NCBI GenBank assembly: GCA_013288945.1
Contig: JABDAZ010000002.1
Location: 85,182-149,181 of the forward strand
Source: Bacteroidota bacterium
GTDB lineage: Bacteria; Bacteroidota; Bacteroidia; Chitinophagales; Chitinophagaceae
DNA length: 64,000 nucleotides
Direction of reading: 5' to 3'
Within the stretch, counting starts at the first letter, position 1. Each line of letters starts with the position of its first letter. A program made the position numbers and the translations under genes. Of this stretch, positions 63,603 to 64,000 are shown in pieces. The notes under the pieces were generated by a model. The model saw only the letters and a program-made list of their open reading frames with translations. It ran no database searches and was not told the origin of the DNA.

Positions 63603-64000
63603 TTAGTTGTTGTATTTCATTTTCCACTCACTGTATTTTTTCTTTTGAATTTCTTCAATTATTTCTTTAAAAGGAATTGCCCAGGTATTGCGAAAGCCAA
63701 TAGCCATGCCGGTTTTAGCTTCCATCCTTTCTGTCATTAATACTTTTTTTGATTTCATATCTACAAGGGTAACCCAAATTGCTGCGTTTTTTCCAGACTT
63801 GCTCATGGCTTCCATTACAAATAATAATCCAACTCCTTTTTTATCAGTTAAGTCAAGCCCTTTAACAACAGATTCAATATCCGAAGCCTGCAAACGGTGA
63901 AAATCACTTGTGTTAGTTGACTTAATATCTTCTGCATTTATTTTTTCATTTACTTTTTGAACCGGTCCCAAATCGTGATCGATATAACTTTTATGGAACG
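63603..64000 (-). CDS. Unknown protein, 5' end outside window
   Basis: The reading frame is open to the right edge and begins mid-gene with FHKSYIDHDLGPVQKVNEK. About 132 residues are visible: an alpha/beta protein with GVGLLFVMEAMSKSGKNAAI, a strand pair (IWVTLVDMKSKKVLMTERM) and a basic tail ending KMKYNN. I do not recognise the family. Its position at the front of the pigment cluster, codirectional and 24 bp before the thioesterase, suggests it belongs to that operon or immediately precedes it. Confidence 0.7.
   Translation of the reverse strand, partial: FHKSYIDHDLGPVQKVNEKINAEDIKSTNTSDFHRLQASDIESVVKGLDLTDKKGVGLLFVMEAMSKSGKNAAIWVTLVDMKSKKVLMTERMEAKTGMAIGFRNTWAIPFKEIIEEIQKKKYSEWKMKYNN

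Overview
The window is AT-rich, gene-dense DNA of a Bacteroidota bacterium, most like the family Chitinophagaceae. Four things point there: many promoters with the Bacteroidota -7 element TAnnTTTG (often with TTTG about 17-20 bases upstream), almost no Shine-Dalgarno sequences (greA is the exception), a TonB-dependent receptor with a carboxypeptidase-like plug extension, and the 3' part of a flexirubin/aryl-polyene-type pigment cluster. The family assignment is inference. I see no rRNA, tRNA, CRISPR array, transposase or phage gene.

Layout. 0-2.1 kb: end of an imelysin gene and a di-heme oxidoreductase. 2.2-6 kb: class Ia ribonucleotide reductase nrdB-nrdA behind a cobalamin riboswitch. 6.2-9.5 kb: small stress-type genes (SnoaL-like, YjdI, OsmC, pirin, Crp-like). 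9.6-20.3 kb: nearly the whole C5 haem pathway: hemL, hemB, hemF, hemE, hemD, hemC, hemA on the minus strand, then hemH and hemJ on the plus strand. 21-25 kb: ileS and a DksA-like protein with a histone-H1-like tail. 25-35 kb: housekeeping and envelope genes (MsbA-like ABC exporter, rbfA, LolE-like, transketolase N-subunit, WecA/MraY-like transferase, frr, ppk2, mscL, scpA). 35-40 kb: SDR, AraC-like regulator, dxs, LytS-type histidine kinase. 40-48 kb: TonB receptor, small membrane proteins, an ABC-2 exporter with a LolA-like protein. 48-54 kb: pdxA, rsmA, a 2-hydroxyacid dehydrogenase, greA, a HIT protein, a CPA2 antiporter. 54-64 kb: a minus-strand pigment cluster with a dehydratase, LolA, lipoprotein, deacetylase, chain-length factor, ketosynthases, ACP, FAD enzyme, methyltransferase and thioesterase. 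It continues past the right edge.

The most unusual structure is between the genes. At least 14 intergenic sites carry short arrays phased in 7-base units, usually as two inverted arms. Each site has its own 7-base word, for example GTGAATG, CTATGAA, ATGTCTG, GTTGACA or a CTTG-ended word. Arms very often begin at, or contain, the stop codon of the adjacent gene. In two places, inside the pirin-OsmC gene string and inside the hem operon, the arms enclose a gene for a four-helix-bundle protein of the S23/intervening-sequence family. One gene-less hairpin (61956-62025) has nearly the same arms as one gene-bearing copy. I read this as a possible small mobile or domesticated element family, with S23-bearing and empty (solo) forms. 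A separate dispersed repeat of about 50 bp occurs four times, three of them within the hem region.

Start codons were adjusted where promoter position, operon overlap or family alignment argues against the longest reading frame (pirin, crp, YciI, hemB, hemE, hemD, ileS, tktN, frr, lytS, rsmA, HIT, the lipoprotein, and two ketosynthase-type genes).
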